Numbered from the stretch's first letter, positions 16,827 through 27,300 are shown. The stretch is 64,000 bases of DNA from Bacillus sp. FSL K6-3431 (GCF_038002605.1 NZ_JBBOCT010000001.1:4774001-4838000), one strand, 5' to 3'. A program made the numbers and translations. The notes: generated from the sequence alone by a model not told the origin.

Positions 16827-17990
16827 TTACAATGAGGCTTCGTAGATTGCTTTAACATCTTCACGATTTAATTTGGTGAAATTGCCAAACTCTCCATTGA
16901 CCATCGCCTTTTCAGCCAACACATTGAGTTTACTGTTATCAATATCGTAGTCCGATAGCCGGGAAGGGGCACCGATATTATTCCAAAACTCACGTAGCTT
17001 ATTAATACCTGCAAGCCCGATTTCTTCATCTGTCTTATCATTTGGATCAATGCCAAAGACATTAACAGCTAGTTTTTTGAAACGAGATGGATTTACATGT
17101 AAATTATGCTTCATCCAATTTGGGAATAAAATAGCAAGCCCTCCGCCATGCGGAATATCATAAACAGCCGAAACAGCATGTTCTATATTATGAGTGGCCC
17201 AATCTCCGCGGTACCCCATATTCAAAATGCCATTTAAAGCCATTGTTCCACAGTATAAAATAGTTTCTCGATGTTCGTAATTTTCAAGGTCAGCTAAAAG
17301 CTGTGGTGCTGTTTCAATCACAGTAAGCAAAACAGATTCGCACATACGATCTTGTAGTGGTGTGTTTTCTGTTTGGTGAAAATAATGTTCTAAAACGTGA
17401 GACATGATGTCGACAATGCCATAAATGGTCTGGTCTTTTGGGACCGTAAATGTATTTACTGGATCAAGGATAGAAAATTTTGGGAAAACAGCGGGACTAC
17501 CCCAACCATGTTTTTCATTTGTTTCCCAATTAGTAATAACAGAGCCAGAGTTCATTTCAGAGCCTGTTGCTGCGAGTGTTAATACAGTACCAAATGGGAG
17601 CGCATCTTTAACAGCGGCTTTTTTTATGACAAGGTCCCATGGATCACCTTCATATTTGGCTCCGGCTGCAATTGCTTTTACACAGTCGATCACGCTGCCA
17701 CCACCGACAGCGAGTAGAAATTCTATTTCTTCTTGCTTACAGATATCTACCCCTTTACGAACAGTAGAAAGCCGAGGATTCGGTTCGACGCCAGCTAATT
17801 CAAAAACTTCAGCATTAGTGTCCGCTAAATAATGTAACACTTTATCATATAAACCATTCTTTTTAATACTTCCGCCACCATATACTAGCAACACCTTTTT
17901 CCCAAACTTAGGAACTTCGGCTGTTAATTGTTCCAGTTGATTTCTTCCGAAAATTAATGTCGTTGGATTCCAAAATGAAAAATTGTTCAT
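16827..17990 (-). CDS. yugJ: Iron-containing alcohol dehydrogenase, YugJ/butanol-dehydrogenase type
   Basis: A 387-residue group III alcohol dehydrogenase, reducing aldehydes such as butyraldehyde with NAD(P)H. It shows the nucleotide-binding [15 protein letters not shown] (about 95), [15 protein letters not shown], and metal ligands Asp and His in [13 protein letters not shown] plus two His in [18 protein letters not shown]. The sequence runs closely along B. subtilis YugJ. I start at ATG 17988-17990 because AGGAGGAG is well spaced for it; two residues further upstream are possible in frame from a TTG. Monocistronic, convergent with the element at 16.3 kb and followed by its own terminator. 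Confidence 0.94.
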   Translation of the reverse strand: MNNFSFWNPTTLIFGRNQLEQLTAEVPKFGKKVLLVYGGGSIKKNGLYDKVLHYLADTNAEVFELAGVEPNPRLSTVRKGVDICKQEEIEFLLAVGGGSVIDCVKAIAAGAKYEGDPWDLVIKKAAVKDALPFGTVLTLAATGSEMNSGSVITNWETNEKHGWGSPAVFPKFSILDPVNTFTVPKDQTIYGIVDIMSHVLEHYFHQTENTPLQDRMCESVLLTVIETAPQLLADLENYEHRETILYCGTMALNGILNMGYRGDWATHNIEHAVSAVYDIPHGGGLAILFPNWMKHNLHVNPSRFKKLAVNVFGIDPNDKTDEEIGLAGINKLREFWNNIGAPSRLSDYDIDNSKLNVLAEKAMVNGEFGNFTKLNREDVKAIYEASL

Positions 17991-18052
17991 GAACAAATCT
18001 CCTCCTATACAGTCCTATACAAATTATTATCCTGTATTATCAAATAGAAAGC

Positions 18053-18082
18053 AAAAAACACAGCACGACTAAATGTGCTGTG
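18053..18082 (-). terminator. Terminator of the hom-thrC-thrB operon, overlapping thrB stop
   Basis: CACAGCAC and GTGCTGTG (18059-18066 and 18075-18082) pair around an eight-base loop and are followed on the minus strand by six T. The thrB stop codon at 18069-18071 lies in the loop, so the 5' arm is coding. Confidence 0.85.
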
Positions 18083-18983
18083 ACTTTGCTTTCTCGACTC
18101 GAGAGCCATGTAAATCCATTTCCAGTACTTCAACCGAAAAATCTGGTAAATGCTCTTTAAGACGTAATGCTAATTTACTACCGCTTCCTTTGGGGGCCAA
18201 TGACATCATCGTCGGACCAGCACCGCTAATAACTGTTCCAAAAGCACCAGCGTTTTTAGCTTCCAGACGAATCTTTTCATAATCGGGTAGTAAAGAGGCA
18301 CGATGAGGTTCGTGAAATAAATCTTTTTCCATCATTTTTCCTGCAAGTTCATAATTACCTGAAACAAGTGCAGCAAACATGACATTTGCAATAGCACTTG
18401 CATTGGTTGCCTCACCACGAGAATACTGATTAGGCAGTACTTTTCTTGCTGCTTCGGTTTTTAATTCGAAGTGAGGAATATAAGCGATAATATCGAGATT
18501 ATCATCTTTTTTATGCAAATAATCTAAATCGCCATCAGTGGATTGAGCGGCAATGACGAGTCCACCTAAAAGAGATGGAGCCACATTATCTGGATGACCT
18601 TCAATAGCAGAAGCACATTGAAGTTTTTCTGTTAATGATAATGAAAGATTACAAAGTTGATCAGCTAACTCAATCCCGGCAATTATTGCGGAGGAACTGC
18701 TTCCTAATCCACGTGCTAATGGGATGTCACTTTCCATTAGCACATATGCACCAGGAGGTAATACTGCACCAAATTGATTGGCAACCTTATCAGCTATTTG
18801 ATAAATAAAATGTTCCTTTGCAACAGGGACATCAGGCAAATGAACAGATTGATGTTCAAACACCCACTCATCATTTGCTTTTACATGAAGTGTTAAATAA
18901 CGATTCAGTGCCATACCAGCCGAGTCGAAACCCGGCCCGATATTAGCGGTGCTTGCTGGAACCGTAATGGTAAAACGTGTCAT
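18069..18983 (-). CDS. thrB: Homoserine kinase
   Basis: A 304-residue GHMP kinase that phosphorylates homoserine for threonine synthesis. Family motifs are [17 protein letters not shown] at residues 5-21, the ATP-binding [16 protein letters not shown] near 88-103 and the C-terminal [12 protein letters not shown]. Length matches Bacillus ThrB. The ATG overlaps the thrC stop by four bases, and the gene is last in hom-thrC-thrB, so it is probably translationally coupled. A terminator hairpin overlaps its last codons. Confidence 0.97.
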   Translation of the reverse strand: MTRFTITVPASTANIGPGFDSAGMALNRYLTLHVKANDEWVFEHQSVHLPDVPVAKEHFIYQIADKVANQFGAVLPPGAYVLMESDIPLARGLGSSSSAIIAGIELADQLCNLSLSLTEKLQCASAIEGHPDNVAPSLLGGLVIAAQSTDGDLDYLHKKDDNLDIIAYIPHFELKTEAARKVLPNQYSRGEATNASAIANVMFAALVSGNYELAGKMMEKDLFHEPHRASLLPDYEKIRLEAKNAGAFGTVISGAGPTMMSLAPKGSGSKLALRLKEHLPDFSVEVLEMDLHGSRVEKAKSQHI

Positions 18984-20041
18984 GCTTTTACCACACCTTC
19001 TATGTAATCAATAACTGTCTTTTCATCATTTGGTAAAACTACTGTATCAATATCTATTTGTTCCATCGCAGTTTCCGGATCTTTTAGTCCATTTCCTGTT
19101 AAAACTGCTACAACTTTGCTGCCTTTAGAGATGCTACCATTTTTAACTTGTTGAAGGACACCAGCGATAGATGCGCATGATGCTGGTTCCGCAAATACAC
19201 CTTCAGTGCTTGCTAATAGTTTAAATGCTTCTAGAATTTCGGGATCTGTAACAGATGTAATTATTCCTTCAGATTCATCACGTGCATTTTCAGCAAGTTC
19301 CCAGCTTGCTGGGTTACCAATTCGAATAGCCGTTGCTACTGTTTCTGGGGTGGCTATCGGGCTACCTTGAACGATTGCCGCCGCGCCCTCGGCTTCAAAT
19401 CCAAACATTTTTGGAAGCCCTGTCTGTTTTGCTTCGTTATATTCTTTAAACCCTTTCCAATAGGCACTAATATTACCAGCATTACCAACAGGGATTGCTA
19501 GGATATCTGGTGCACTACCAAGCTGATCACAAATTTCGAATGCAGCTGTTTTTTGACCTTCAAGTCTGTATGGGTTGACTGAATTCACGAGCGTTACAGG
19601 AGCCGTTTCGCTCACTGTACGAACCATGTTTAAAGCCTCATCAAAATTACCTTCGATTTCGACGATTTCAGCACCATACATTTTCGCTTGTGCTAGTTTA
19701 CCAAGTGCAACTTTACCGTTAGGAATAACGATAATTGCACTAATTCCCGCCTTTGCTGCATAAGCAGCAGCTGCAGCGGAAGTATTCCCAGTTGACGCAC
19801 AAATAATTGATTTACTGCCTGATTCAATTGCTTTTGCGACGGCCATAACCATCCCACGGTCTTTAAAAGAACCTGTGGGATTGGCTCCTTCTATTTTGCC
19901 ATAAAGCTCAATGCCGAGCTTTTTTGATAAGTTGGAAAGGTGAACCAAAGGTGTGTTCCCCTCTTGTAGTGTTAATGCTGGTGTATTGTCTGTTACTGGT
20001 AAGTACTCTTTGTAATGTTCAATTAATCCTGGCCAATTCAT
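18980..20041 (-). CDS. thrC: Threonine synthase
   Basis: A 353-residue PLP enzyme converting O-phosphohomoserine to threonine and phosphate. It carries the cofactor lysine in [11 protein letters not shown] (about residue 59), [19 protein letters not shown], and [16 protein letters not shown]. Length equals the short Bacillus form. Middle gene of the operon: its ATG overlaps the hom stop (AAATGA) and its own stop overlaps the thrB start. AAGGAGATG is the ribosome binding site inside the 3' end of hom. Confidence 0.97.
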   Translation of the reverse strand: MNWPGLIEHYKEYLPVTDNTPALTLQEGNTPLVHLSNLSKKLGIELYGKIEGANPTGSFKDRGMVMAVAKAIESGSKSIICASTGNTSAAAAAYAAKAGISAIIVIPNGKVALGKLAQAKMYGAEIVEIEGNFDEALNMVRTVSETAPVTLVNSVNPYRLEGQKTAAFEICDQLGSAPDILAIPVGNAGNISAYWKGFKEYNEAKQTGLPKMFGFEAEGAAAIVQGSPIATPETVATAIRIGNPASWELAENARDESEGIITSVTDPEILEAFKLLASTEGVFAEPASCASIAGVLQQVKNGSISKGSKVVAVLTGNGLKDPETAMEQIDIDTVVLPNDEKTVIDYIEGVVKA

Positions 20042-21339
20042 TTCTTTACATCTCCTTCAACACGATAGTGACTGATTACTTCTTTAACAACTGACAAATC
20101 TCTTAATTGCATTAAAGCTTTATGGAAGTTTTCCAGTGAAATACGATGTGTAACAATAATAATTTCTGCTAGTTCATCTTTACTAAGTGGTGTCTGCAAA
20201 ATTTGTTCAAAGCTAATGCCAAGTTCATTAAACAAGGCAGTGATTTTAGAAAAAGCGCCGACTTCATCTTGTAAATGGAGGCGGAAATAATGTTTACTAA
20301 AGCGTTGGTCAGGTGTTTTTAACACTCGTTCGAATCTTGGTGCAAGAACACTTTTCCCATTGACACCAAGTCTCATATTCTTAATGACCGCTACAACATC
20401 AGCCATGACAGCAGTTGCTGTTGGTAGGCTACCTGCTCCAGGTCCATAAAACATCGTTTCACCGACAGCTTCTCCATTTACATAAACAGCATTATATTCA
20501 TTTTTTACTGAAGCGAGTGGATGGTTTTTTGCTAAAAATGTCGGCTGGACGCTTACTTCCAATTGTTGGTCATCGATATGTGCATAACCGATTAGTTTCA
20601 TTGTATAACCAAGCTTTTGTCCATAATTTAAATCATCGACAGATACATTACTAATTCCCGATACTTCAACGTCATCAAGCTCTACATTTGTATGGAAAGC
20701 TAGTCGAGCTAAAATTGCCATTTTTCTCGCAGCATCTAGTCCTTCCACGTCAGCAGTAGGATCGGATTCTGCAAAACCGAGCTCTTGCGCTTCCTTCAAT
20801 GCTGTTTCGTATGAAAGTCCATCTTCATCCATTTTCGTTAAAATATAATTCGTTGTTCCATTGACGATTCCCATTAGCTTTTGAATGCGGTCAGAAGATA
20901 AACCTTCTGATAAACCTCTTAAAATTGGAACCCCACCGGCAACACTTGCTTCATAAAATAAATCACAGTTATGTTCAATCGCTTTTTTCTGGAGCTCAGG
21001 TCCGTGTAGAGCGATTAAATCTTTATTTGCTGTCACCACATGTTTATTTGCTTTCAGTGCTTGAATTATATGTTCACGGGCTTCTTCAACGCCCCCGATT
21101 ACTTCAACTACGATATCAATGTCTGGATCTTGCAAAACTTCATTAGGATCAGTGGTGAGGTATGTTTGCCCAATATGAATACCGCGATCTTTTTCCACAT
21201 CGCGAACAAGGATACTTTTAACACGTACTTCACAGCCTACTTGATGAACAAGATCTTCTTGATGATTTTTAATTAGCTGTACAACACCGGAACCAACAGT
21301 TCCTAGCCCCAATAGTCCGATAGATACATAGTTTTTCAT
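20038..21339 (-). CDS. hom: Homoserine dehydrogenase
   Basis: A 433-residue enzyme reducing aspartate semialdehyde to homoserine at the branch to threonine and methionine. It has an N-terminal NAD(P) site ([16 protein letters not shown], about 8-23), [11 protein letters not shown], the catalytic region [14 protein letters not shown] and [17 protein letters not shown], and a C-terminal ACT domain (about 355-425) for feedback by threonine. First gene of hom-thrC-thrB. AGGTGAGG precedes the ATG, and a clear SigA promoter lies about 50 bases upstream. No T-box or attenuator is visible in the short leader. Confidence 0.97.
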   Translation of the reverse strand: MKNYVSIGLLGLGTVGSGVVQLIKNHQEDLVHQVGCEVRVKSILVRDVEKDRGIHIGQTYLTTDPNEVLQDPDIDIVVEVIGGVEEAREHIIQALKANKHVVTANKDLIALHGPELQKKAIEHNCDLFYEASVAGGVPILRGLSEGLSSDRIQKLMGIVNGTTNYILTKMDEDGLSYETALKEAQELGFAESDPTADVEGLDAARKMAILARLAFHTNVELDDVEVSGISNVSVDDLNYGQKLGYTMKLIGYAHIDDQQLEVSVQPTFLAKNHPLASVKNEYNAVYVNGEAVGETMFYGPGAGSLPTATAVMADVVAVIKNMRLGVNGKSVLAPRFERVLKTPDQRFSKHYFRLHLQDEVGAFSKITALFNELGISFEQILQTPLSKDELAEIIIVTHRISLENFHKALMQLRDLSVVKEVISHYRVEGDVKK

Positions 21340-21386
21340 TTGTTCCTCACCTCTTATGTCTTTCTGTTAGATACATTTGTATTTAT

Positions 21387-21415
21387 ATAGTAGACAGTTA
21401 ATGATTAAAAGTCAA
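21387..21415 (-). promoter_or_regulatory. SigA promoter of hom-thrC-thrB
   Basis: Minus strand TTGACT (21410-21415), 17-base spacer, TACTAT (21387-21392). It predicts a leader of about 40 bases. Confidence 0.75.
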
Positions 21416-21456
21416 GGGTCTTATTGAAAATTGTGGATATGACATATATAAGTAAG

Positions 21457-21669
21457 TGTTCAAAAAGGTGCTAAATTAGAAACAAAAAGTCAAGGCGGGA
21501 AGATTTTAAGGATAGGACTTGAACAGGATGTGCTGACTTTTGCGTTGCTCACGAGACGTGAGACGAACTTAACAGAGGTTCCCCTTTTCCAAAGGATCCT
21601 TTTCCTTAGTAGAAGTACCTAATTGCCAACGAAGAAATTCACCGCTTATCATTTGGTGATTTTTTGACA
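21457..21669 (-). repeat. 214-bp inverted-repeat-ended element, copy B
   Basis: Inverted relative to copy A at 14507. Its reverse complement follows copy A nearly base for base (shared stretches include GCAATTAGGTACTTCT and CCTCTGTTAAGTTCGTCTCA). One end is TGTTCAAAAAGGTG; the other has decayed to TTTTTTGACA. The internal hairpin has also partly lost its pairing. It lies just upstream of the hom promoter. Confidence 0.85.
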
Positions 21670-21936
21670 TCCTATAAAACACATAACTTTTTTGTAAAGC
21701 TATTAAAAATAGATGAAACCTCCACTCGAGTGTACCGTATGTATGAAACAAAGGGACAAGTTTATTAATAGCAGCATAAGCATAATTAATTTATTCATGT
21801 TAATTGCAAAAACTTTTTCTATTTAAAATTTTACCACAAAAAGTAATAATTGATGGAATGGAAATGAATTTCTTTTTCGAAGATTATATCGAAGGGAATG
21901 AGGAATAAATAAAGAATAGGAAAGGTGGAGTAGTAT

Positions 21937-22533
21937 ATGAAGCAAAACAGCTTACTACAACCATTGAAAGAGGAATCTTTTCAAAAAAACACATTGGAGT
22001 TAGCTCAGGCATTGCTTGGATGTGTACTCGTTAATGAAACACCTGACGGAATAACTTCTGGGGTTATTGTGGAAACAGAGGCCTATATGGGTCCAGGCGA
22101 TCGGGCGGCACATAGTTATAGTAATAAAAGAACGAAACGTACAGAAATTATGTTTGGAAAATCGGGGCTCGTCTATACATATGCAATGCATACTCATTGT
22201 CTGGTCAATGTCGTTAGTGCTGGTATAGATGAACCTGAAGCAATCTTAATCAGAGCGATAGAGCCTTATTCAGGGATTGAATTGATGCAAAAGAGAAGAC
22301 CTGTTGATCAAATGAAGAATTTAACAAATGGACCTGGTAAATTGACGAAGGCAATGGGCATTTCAATGAAAGATTATGGAAAAAGGTTTTATGAACGTCC
22401 ACTTTATATCGCTGAAGGAATTGTGCCAGACGAGATTTCAATCGGAAAGCGAATTGGAATCGGAGGTGCGGGTGAAGCACAGGATTATCCATGGAGATTT
22501 TGGGTGAAAGATAGTCCATACGTGTCAAGATGA
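21937..22533 (+). CDS. mpg: DNA-3-methyladenine glycosylase (AAG/MPG family)
   Basis: A 198-residue base-excision-repair glycosylase removing alkylated purines such as 3-methyladenine and hypoxanthine. Family motifs are VIVETEAYMGPGDRAAHS (catalytic Glu, about 46-63), RTEIMFGKSGLVYTYAM, LVNVVSA and a C-terminal GKRIGIGGAGE. Length is typical of the bacterial form (B. subtilis Aag/YxlJ). AAAGGTGGAG precedes the ATG. Single gene. No partner repair gene is adjacent. Confidence 0.94.
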   Translation: MKQNSLLQPLKEESFQKNTLELAQALLGCVLVNETPDGITSGVIVETEAYMGPGDRAAHSYSNKRTKRTEIMFGKSGLVYTYAMHTHCLVNVVSAGIDEPEAILIRAIEPYSGIELMQKRRPVDQMKNLTNGPGKLTKAMGISMKDYGKRFYERPLYIAEGIVPDEISIGKRIGIGGAGEAQDYPWRFWVKDSPYVSR

Positions 22534-22815
22534 AGATGTACAGTTAACGCGTTTTATAAAATTTCATATCAGACATGGCGCATATGCGTTTCGGGTACAG
22601 GGTGCTTCCGGATAAACACAAGGCTGGTCATAAGTGCGTGGTCAAAGCCGTGTATCGTTTTGTCTAAATGTTTCTTTTCCCTGCCATGCTAATGTTCCTT
22701 TATACGTAGATTCAGTCATACAATCAATAAAATGCTGCTTTATCAGGAAGATCCATTTTATTCACTTATCCTCCGTGGACTACATAACAGGTTATAGAAT
22801 TTTGTAAAATATATT
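22534..22815. other. Intergenic region before yhcE
   Basis: No coding frame of interest was found. The downstream end merges into the yhcE promoter and operator. The rest holds only short palindromes (GCGCATATGCG near 22579). Confidence 0.4.
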
Positions 22816-22816
22816 C

Positions 22817-22861
22817 TTGACTTTTTTGTATGTACCAGTGTACTATTTGATTAGTACACTG
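22817..22861 (+). promoter_or_regulatory. Promoter and GntR (YtrA-type) operator of yhcEFGHI
   Basis: TTGACT (22817-22822), 18-base spacer, TACTAT (22841-22846). A perfect palindrome with 10-base arms, CAGTGTACTA and TAGTACACTG (22836-22861, six-base centre), covers the -10. GTGTACTA-type arms are typical of YtrA-subfamily GntR repressors. The operon encodes one (yhcF), so autorepression is likely. Confidence 0.8.
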
Positions 22862-22885
22862 ATGCGTCATTTGGAGGTGGGAATA

Positions 22886-23668
22886 ATGAATGCCTTTCTT
22901 GGGCTTGTAAAAAAAGATATGACATTGATGAGGTTTTGGTATTTTGCCTGGTTGATTTTTACTGCAATTAGTATGATCGGGGGGTATTTGATCTCAAATT
23001 GGTTATCAGAGCCGAACGTGCTTGTTCCGATCTATATTATGTTGTTGGGGTTGCAGCTATTATTAGCGCCGATCATGTTATTAAGCGCTTTAAGACAGGA
23101 AGGTAAAACGCAGTTATGGCTTTATAATCCTCAAAGTAGTAAAAAGCTAATACTTGCAAAAATGAGTGCAGTTTTTACATTTCAAGTTGTTTCACAGTTG
23201 ATTATGGCATTATATGCATTCGTGATTATGACATTTCTAACGTATAAAGGAGAAATTAATACGCTGTCGGAGCTGCTATCATTTAAGCCAGGATTACTCA
23301 TCCATCTAGGTATCCTATCAGCATCGCTATATTTCTCTTTTTGGATAACCTTCCTTTGGACTGTATATCATTCGCTAGGAAAATACCCAGCCATTAGAAA
23401 TTTCCGTTGGCTCATCATTATTCTTATATGGGGAGCCTTTAACACGATTGAAGGAATTCTCAGTAGAACGCAGGTAATGCAACAATTGTTTTCATTTACA
23501 GCAAATATTGACGTTACTCCAAAGATGGATTATGAACAGGGGAGCGGCTGGAACATTAACTATACCGATGTGCCTATTCCAATCATACCGATCATTTTAT
23601 ATGCAATCATTTCTATCGCATTAATCCTCTTTGCTAGCAGATTACTTGATAGAAAAGTGGAGGTGTGA
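22886..23668 (+). CDS. yhcE: ABC-2 type membrane protein YhcE
   Basis: A 260-residue integral membrane protein with six predicted hydrophobic segments, first in an operon whose gene order, sizes and types match B. subtilis yhcEFGHI. It is probably a permease subunit working with the YhcG ATPase. I start at ATG 22886 because GGAGGTGGG lies just before it; an in-frame upstream ATG at 22817 would begin inside the promoter. The substrate is unknown. Related GntR-linked ABC systems respond to cell-envelope stress, which is inference here. Confidence 0.82.
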   Translation: MNAFLGLVKKDMTLMRFWYFAWLIFTAISMIGGYLISNWLSEPNVLVPIYIMLLGLQLLLAPIMLLSALRQEGKTQLWLYNPQSSKKLILAKMSAVFTFQVVSQLIMALYAFVIMTFLTYKGEINTLSELLSFKPGLLIHLGILSASLYFSFWITFLWTVYHSLGKYPAIRNFRWLIIILIWGAFNTIEGILSRTQVMQQLFSFTANIDVTPKMDYEQGSGWNINYTDVPIPIIPIILYAIISIALILFASRLLDRKVEV

Positions 23669-23673
23669 CGAAG

Positions 23674-24048
23674 GTGGCAAAAGAATTTGAAGCATCAAAA
23701 CCGATCTATATTCAAATTGCCGATAAAATCTTTCAGCAGATTGTTCGTGCAGAGATTAGACCTGGGGATAAGCTACCTTCTGTACGAGAAATGGCGATTC
23801 AATCAGGTGTAAATCCAAATACCATTCAACGAACATATACAGAAATGGAGAGGATGGGAGTAGTGGAGACGAAAAGAGGGCAGGGGACGTTCGTCGTAGA
23901 AAAGGAAGAAATTGTGATGGAAATGAAGCATTCTATGCAAAAAGAAATTATTGGCCAATTTGTAAACAGCATGAAGGAACTAGGTCTTTCGAAAAAGCAA
24001 ATAGTGACAGGTCTTGATGACTTTTTAAAGGAAGGTGAGCAGTTGTGA
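23674..24048 (+). CDS. yhcF: GntR-family repressor, YtrA subfamily
   Basis: A 124-residue regulator with an N-terminal winged helix ([20 protein letters not shown], then [20 protein letters not shown]) and only a short C-terminal helix. This is the compact YtrA subfamily layout, without an effector domain. Two GTG starts are possible. 23674 is preferred because GGAGGT (23659-23664) is nine bases upstream, whereas GTG 23665 abuts it. It probably binds the palindrome at 22836-22861 and represses its own operon. Confidence 0.92.
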   Translation: MAKEFEASKPIYIQIADKIFQQIVRAEIRPGDKLPSVREMAIQSGVNPNTIQRTYTEMERMGVVETKRGQGTFVVEKEEIVMEMKHSMQKEIIGQFVNSMKELGLSKKQIVTGLDDFLKEGEQL

Positions 24049-24758
24049 CTGTTTGTCTGAAAAACGTAACCAAAAAGTATGGATCTGAATTTGCGCTTAA
24101 AGATGTAAGTCTGGAGTTCGCACCGGGGAAAATATATGGATTGCTCGGTCCTAATGGTAGCGGAAAGTCAACAACGCTAAAGATGATTACTGGTCTTGTT
24201 TATCCTAATAGCGGAAAAGTAACTGTTTCAGATGAAGAAGTTACAAGGAGAATTAGTAAGAAGGTTGCATATTTAACTGAACTGGATATGTTTTATGATT
24301 CTTTTACAGTTGAAAAGATGATCGCATTTTATGCATCACAATTTCCAGATTTTAGTCTCGAAAAAGCAAATGAGCTTTTAGTGGAGATGAAATTGGTGGG
24401 CAATAAGAAAATCAAACAACTATCTAAAGGGAACCGTGGTAGGTTAAAGCTTGTCCTAACACTAGCACGTGAAGTGCCTATTATTCTATTAGACGAACCG
24501 TTTTCAGGTCTTGACGCTTTAGTAAGAGATTCCATTGTAAAAAGCTTGCTTACTTATATTGATTTTGATAAGCAAACAGTCATCATTGCTACACATGAAA
24601 TAGATGAGATTGAGTCGATTATGGACGAAGTCATTGTTATTTACAATGGAAATATTATTGGATGTGAAAACGTGGAACAACTACGAGAAGAACAAGGGTA
24701 TTCAGTGCTCGATTGGTTTAAATCAATATTGATAGAAGAGGAGCGTGAGGCAAAGTGA
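24045..24758 (+). CDS. yhcG: ABC transporter ATP-binding protein YhcG
   Basis: A 237-residue ATPase with Walker A GPNGSGKS (about 36), Walker [13 protein letters not shown] and switch His in ATHEIDE. The signature motif is degenerate, reading [11 protein letters not shown] rather than LSGGQ. GTG start overlapping the yhcF stop by four bases, with AAGGAAGGTGAG as the binding site. It presumably energises export with YhcE, as in the YtrB/YtrE class of GntR-controlled transporters. Confidence 0.9.
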   Translation: MTVCLKNVTKKYGSEFALKDVSLEFAPGKIYGLLGPNGSGKSTTLKMITGLVYPNSGKVTVSDEEVTRRISKKVAYLTELDMFYDSFTVEKMIAFYASQFPDFSLEKANELLVEMKLVGNKKIKQLSKGNRGRLKLVLTLAREVPIILLDEPFSGLDALVRDSIVKSLLTYIDFDKQTVIIATHEIDEIESIMDEVIVIYNGNIIGCENVEQLREEQGYSVLDWFKSILIEEEREAK

Positions 24759-25675
24759 AAACTGTTGTAGAATTGAAAAACGTATCTAAAGTCATTCGTG
24801 GGCGGAAAATTATTGATGATTTAAGCTTCGAAGTAAATGAGGGGGAAGTATTTGGATTTTTAGGTCCGAATGGGGCTGGTAAAACGACCACGATCAGAAT
24901 GATTGTTGGGTTGATAGGGATTACTTCAGGAGATATTGCTATTTGTGGCAAGAATGTTGTAAACGACTATGAAAATGCCATTCAGAATGTCGGTGCGATT
25001 GTTGAAAACCCTGAACTATATAAATTTTTAACAGGTTATCAGAACTTACAGCAAGTTGCACGCGTAATAAAAGGGGTCACAAACGAAAAAATTGATGAAA
25101 TTGTAAAATTTGTTGGTTTAAAAGATCGTATTCATGACAAGGTGAAGACATATTCTCTTGGAATGCGACAAAGATTAGGAATTGCACAAAGTCTTTTGCA
25201 TGATCCAAAAATCCTCATACTAGATGAGCCGACAAATGGACTTGATCCTGCCGGAATAAGGGAGATGCGTGATTACTTACGAAACTTGGCGGAAGAAAAA
25301 GGCCTTGCAATCATTGTTTCAAGTCACTTACTTTCTGAAATGGAAATGATGTGTGATCGGATTGCGATTATCCAAAAAGGTAAGTTAATTAATGTGCAGA
25401 ATGTCAGATCCAATGAAAGTGATACGCATCACGACTATGTATGCCAAGTCAATGAGCAGAAAAAAGCAAAGAAACTTTTGCATGAGAACGGGTACGAAGT
25501 CAAGGATCATAAAGACGGACTGGAGCTAGAATTAGAAAGAGATCAAGTGCCAGATATAATTAAATTACTTGTTGAGAATCAGATCCTTATTTATGAAGTG
25601 AAACGAATTTCCAAATCACTAGAAGATCGATTCTTAGAGATTACTAATAATAAGGAGGTAGCAGCACATGCTTAA
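24755..25675 (+). CDS. yhcH: ABC transporter ATP-binding protein YhcH (BcrA type)
   Basis: A 306-residue ATPase of the bacitracin-exporter (BcrA) group. Walker [10 protein letters not shown] (about 38), signature [15 protein letters not shown], Walker [13 protein letters not shown], and the DUF4162-like C-terminal part usual for BcrA-type subunits. GTG start overlaps the yhcG stop by four bases. It probably pairs with the permease YhcI encoded next, so the operon holds two ATPase/permease sets. Confidence 0.92.
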   Translation: MKTVVELKNVSKVIRGRKIIDDLSFEVNEGEVFGFLGPNGAGKTTTIRMIVGLIGITSGDIAICGKNVVNDYENAIQNVGAIVENPELYKFLTGYQNLQQVARVIKGVTNEKIDEIVKFVGLKDRIHDKVKTYSLGMRQRLGIAQSLLHDPKILILDEPTNGLDPAGIREMRDYLRNLAEEKGLAIIVSSHLLSEMEMMCDRIAIIQKGKLINVQNVRSNESDTHHDYVCQVNEQKKAKKLLHENGYEVKDHKDGLELELERDQVPDIIKLLVENQILIYEVKRISKSLEDRFLEITNNKEVAAHA

Positions 25676-26624
25676 TCTCATCCAAAATGAATGGATTAAA
25701 ATGTTTAGACAAATTGGGACGTATATCATGATTGGCTTAGTCATCTTGCTTGTGATCGGATCTGGAGCAATCACTAAATATCTGGACTCAAAAGCAGAAC
25801 CAATTAACGATAATTGGAAGCAGGAATTAGCAGCAAGTAATCAACAATTGGAACAGGATATGGAAGAAATCCCGATGATGACGGCTTCGTATAAAGAGTT
25901 TATCAATAAGGAAAAAGCAATCAATGAATATCGGATTCAACATGATTTGCCACCTGAAACTTCAAGTAGTGTCTGGACTTTTATTAATGAGTCAGCCTCT
26001 TTAATTAGTTTTGCTGGACTATTTGTTATTATTATTGCTGCTGGAATTGTAGCCAATGAATTTACCTGGGGTACAATTAAAGTACTATTAATCAAACCGT
26101 TCCACCGGTGGAAAATCCTACTTGCCAAATATGCATCTGTTGTATTATTTTTACTACTAATGCTCGGTGTTCTATTCATTAGTGCATCGGCGATAGGTGC
26201 GATTTTATTTGGATCAGGTGGGGAAGCTAGTAATATTCACCTTGCCTATGTAAATGGTGCTGTGGCAGAACAAAGTCTTCTACTCTATTTAATCAAATCA
26301 TATTTATTAAACTCATTAAGCATCTTTTTATTAGCGACAATGGCATTTATGATTTCCGCTGTATTCAGAGTAAGTGGATTAGCGATTGGGATTTCCATTT
26401 TCTTATTACTTATGGGTGGCACAGTTACAAACCTACTTGCAAGTAAATTCACATGGGCAAAATATAGCTTGTTTGCTAACACAAACTTAATGCAATATAT
26501 AGATGGAATGCCATTGGTTGAAGGGATGACGATGTCATTTTCCATTATAATGATTATTATATATTTCTTGATTTTTCATCTTCTCGCTTTTGTCTTTTTT
26601 ACGAAACGAGACATTGCAACATAA
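25668..26624 (+). CDS. yhcI: ABC-2 permease YhcI
   Basis: A 318-residue membrane protein with a first span near residues 14-34, an extracytoplasmic loop of about 80 residues rich in Gln and Glu, and five further spans, the layout of ABC-2 (BcrB-like) permeases. FTWGTIKVLLIKPFHRWKIL is the usual cytoplasmic coupling segment. It starts within the 3' end of yhcH (8-bp overlap), with AAGGAGGTAG. Last gene of the operon, followed by a terminator. Confidence 0.9.
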   Translation: MLNLIQNEWIKMFRQIGTYIMIGLVILLVIGSGAITKYLDSKAEPINDNWKQELAASNQQLEQDMEEIPMMTASYKEFINKEKAINEYRIQHDLPPETSSSVWTFINESASLISFAGLFVIIIAAGIVANEFTWGTIKVLLIKPFHRWKILLAKYASVVLFLLLMLGVLFISASAIGAILFGSGGEASNIHLAYVNGAVAEQSLLLYLIKSYLLNSLSIFLLATMAFMISAVFRVSGLAIGISIFLLLMGGTVTNLLASKFTWAKYSLFANTNLMQYIDGMPLVEGMTMSFSIIMIIIYFLIFHLLAFVFFTKRDIAT

Positions 26625-26701
26625 TCAATATCGTATAGACTAGTTCGATAAAAAAGATAAGTTTTATATCGTTTCAATTGTATAAAAGTATTTCTATGTC
26701 T

Positions 26702-26763
26702 AGCGGAAGCGCCTAGCTCCTTGAGGTCACGAAATCGGGGCTAGGCGCTTTCGCTTTTCTTTA
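26702..26763 (+). terminator. Terminator derived from a Bacillaceae palindromic repeat
   Basis: AGCGGAAGCGCCTAGC and GCTAGGCGCTTTCGCT form a 16-base stem with one mismatch, followed by TTTTC. The sequence TGTCTAGCGGAAGCGCCTAGC...CTAGGCGCTT is a form of a repeat seen widely at gene ends in Bacillus relatives. A fragment of the same type occurs near 44670. Confidence 0.8.
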
Positions 26764-27217
26764 TTGTGGTATGTGCATGAATGGTTCATTCAAGATGTCT
26801 AATATGACTAGCAAGTGTTTTTCTTGATGTTCTATGCTTAATGCCTCTTTCTTAAAATGTTTCGATATCATATCTCCAATTTTCTTCGTTTTTCAGATTT
26901 AATTCGGTGTCCGTCATCCTGTCTTTATCGTTCTCCTGAACAAAGTCCGACTTAATTAATAGTTCAATACAATACATTCCACGTCGGAACCCCCATATCC
27001 TTCTATTCTCTTTACTCTTTACTGTTTCTGCTTTGTTGTTTAAGAATTGTGTAAAGAAATAAATGAGAGCAAAACAGTCATTAACATATTCCGAGCTAAC
27101 TACAGTAGCTGATAAAGCATGAGTATCTATCGTGTGTTTTTGACAGACCTGGGCCCATATGGACGCACTATTCTTTAAAAAAGTAAATAAAAGATGATTA
27201 TGTGAAGAATAGACAAA
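26761..27217 (-). pseudogene. Possible decayed gene, unknown family
   Basis: On the minus strand one frame is open for 121 codons (27217 to the stop at 26852) without a usual start codon in its first half. It reads like protein (SIWAQVCQKH, then FALIYFFTQFLNNKAETVK, then RRIWGFRRGMYCIELLIKS). A second frame (26871-26761, 36 residues, MISKHFKKEALSIEHQEKHL) continues plausibly after a shift near 26870. Together they could be a frameshifted gene of about 150 residues that lost its start. I do not recognise the family, and the frame may be chance. The remainder of 26625-27300 holds only the terminator and the oppA leader. Confidence 0.3.
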
Positions 27218-27300
27218 TTAAATCTTTCAATGCCTCATAGACTAGTAAAAGGCAATTACTATGCAATTTATTGCTAATAATACTAAGAGGGGGATTTTAT

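Noticed and set aside
17425-17832. 135-codon plus-strand frame inside yugJ
   Set aside because: Antisense shadow of a well-recognised dehydrogenase, with no ribosome binding site.
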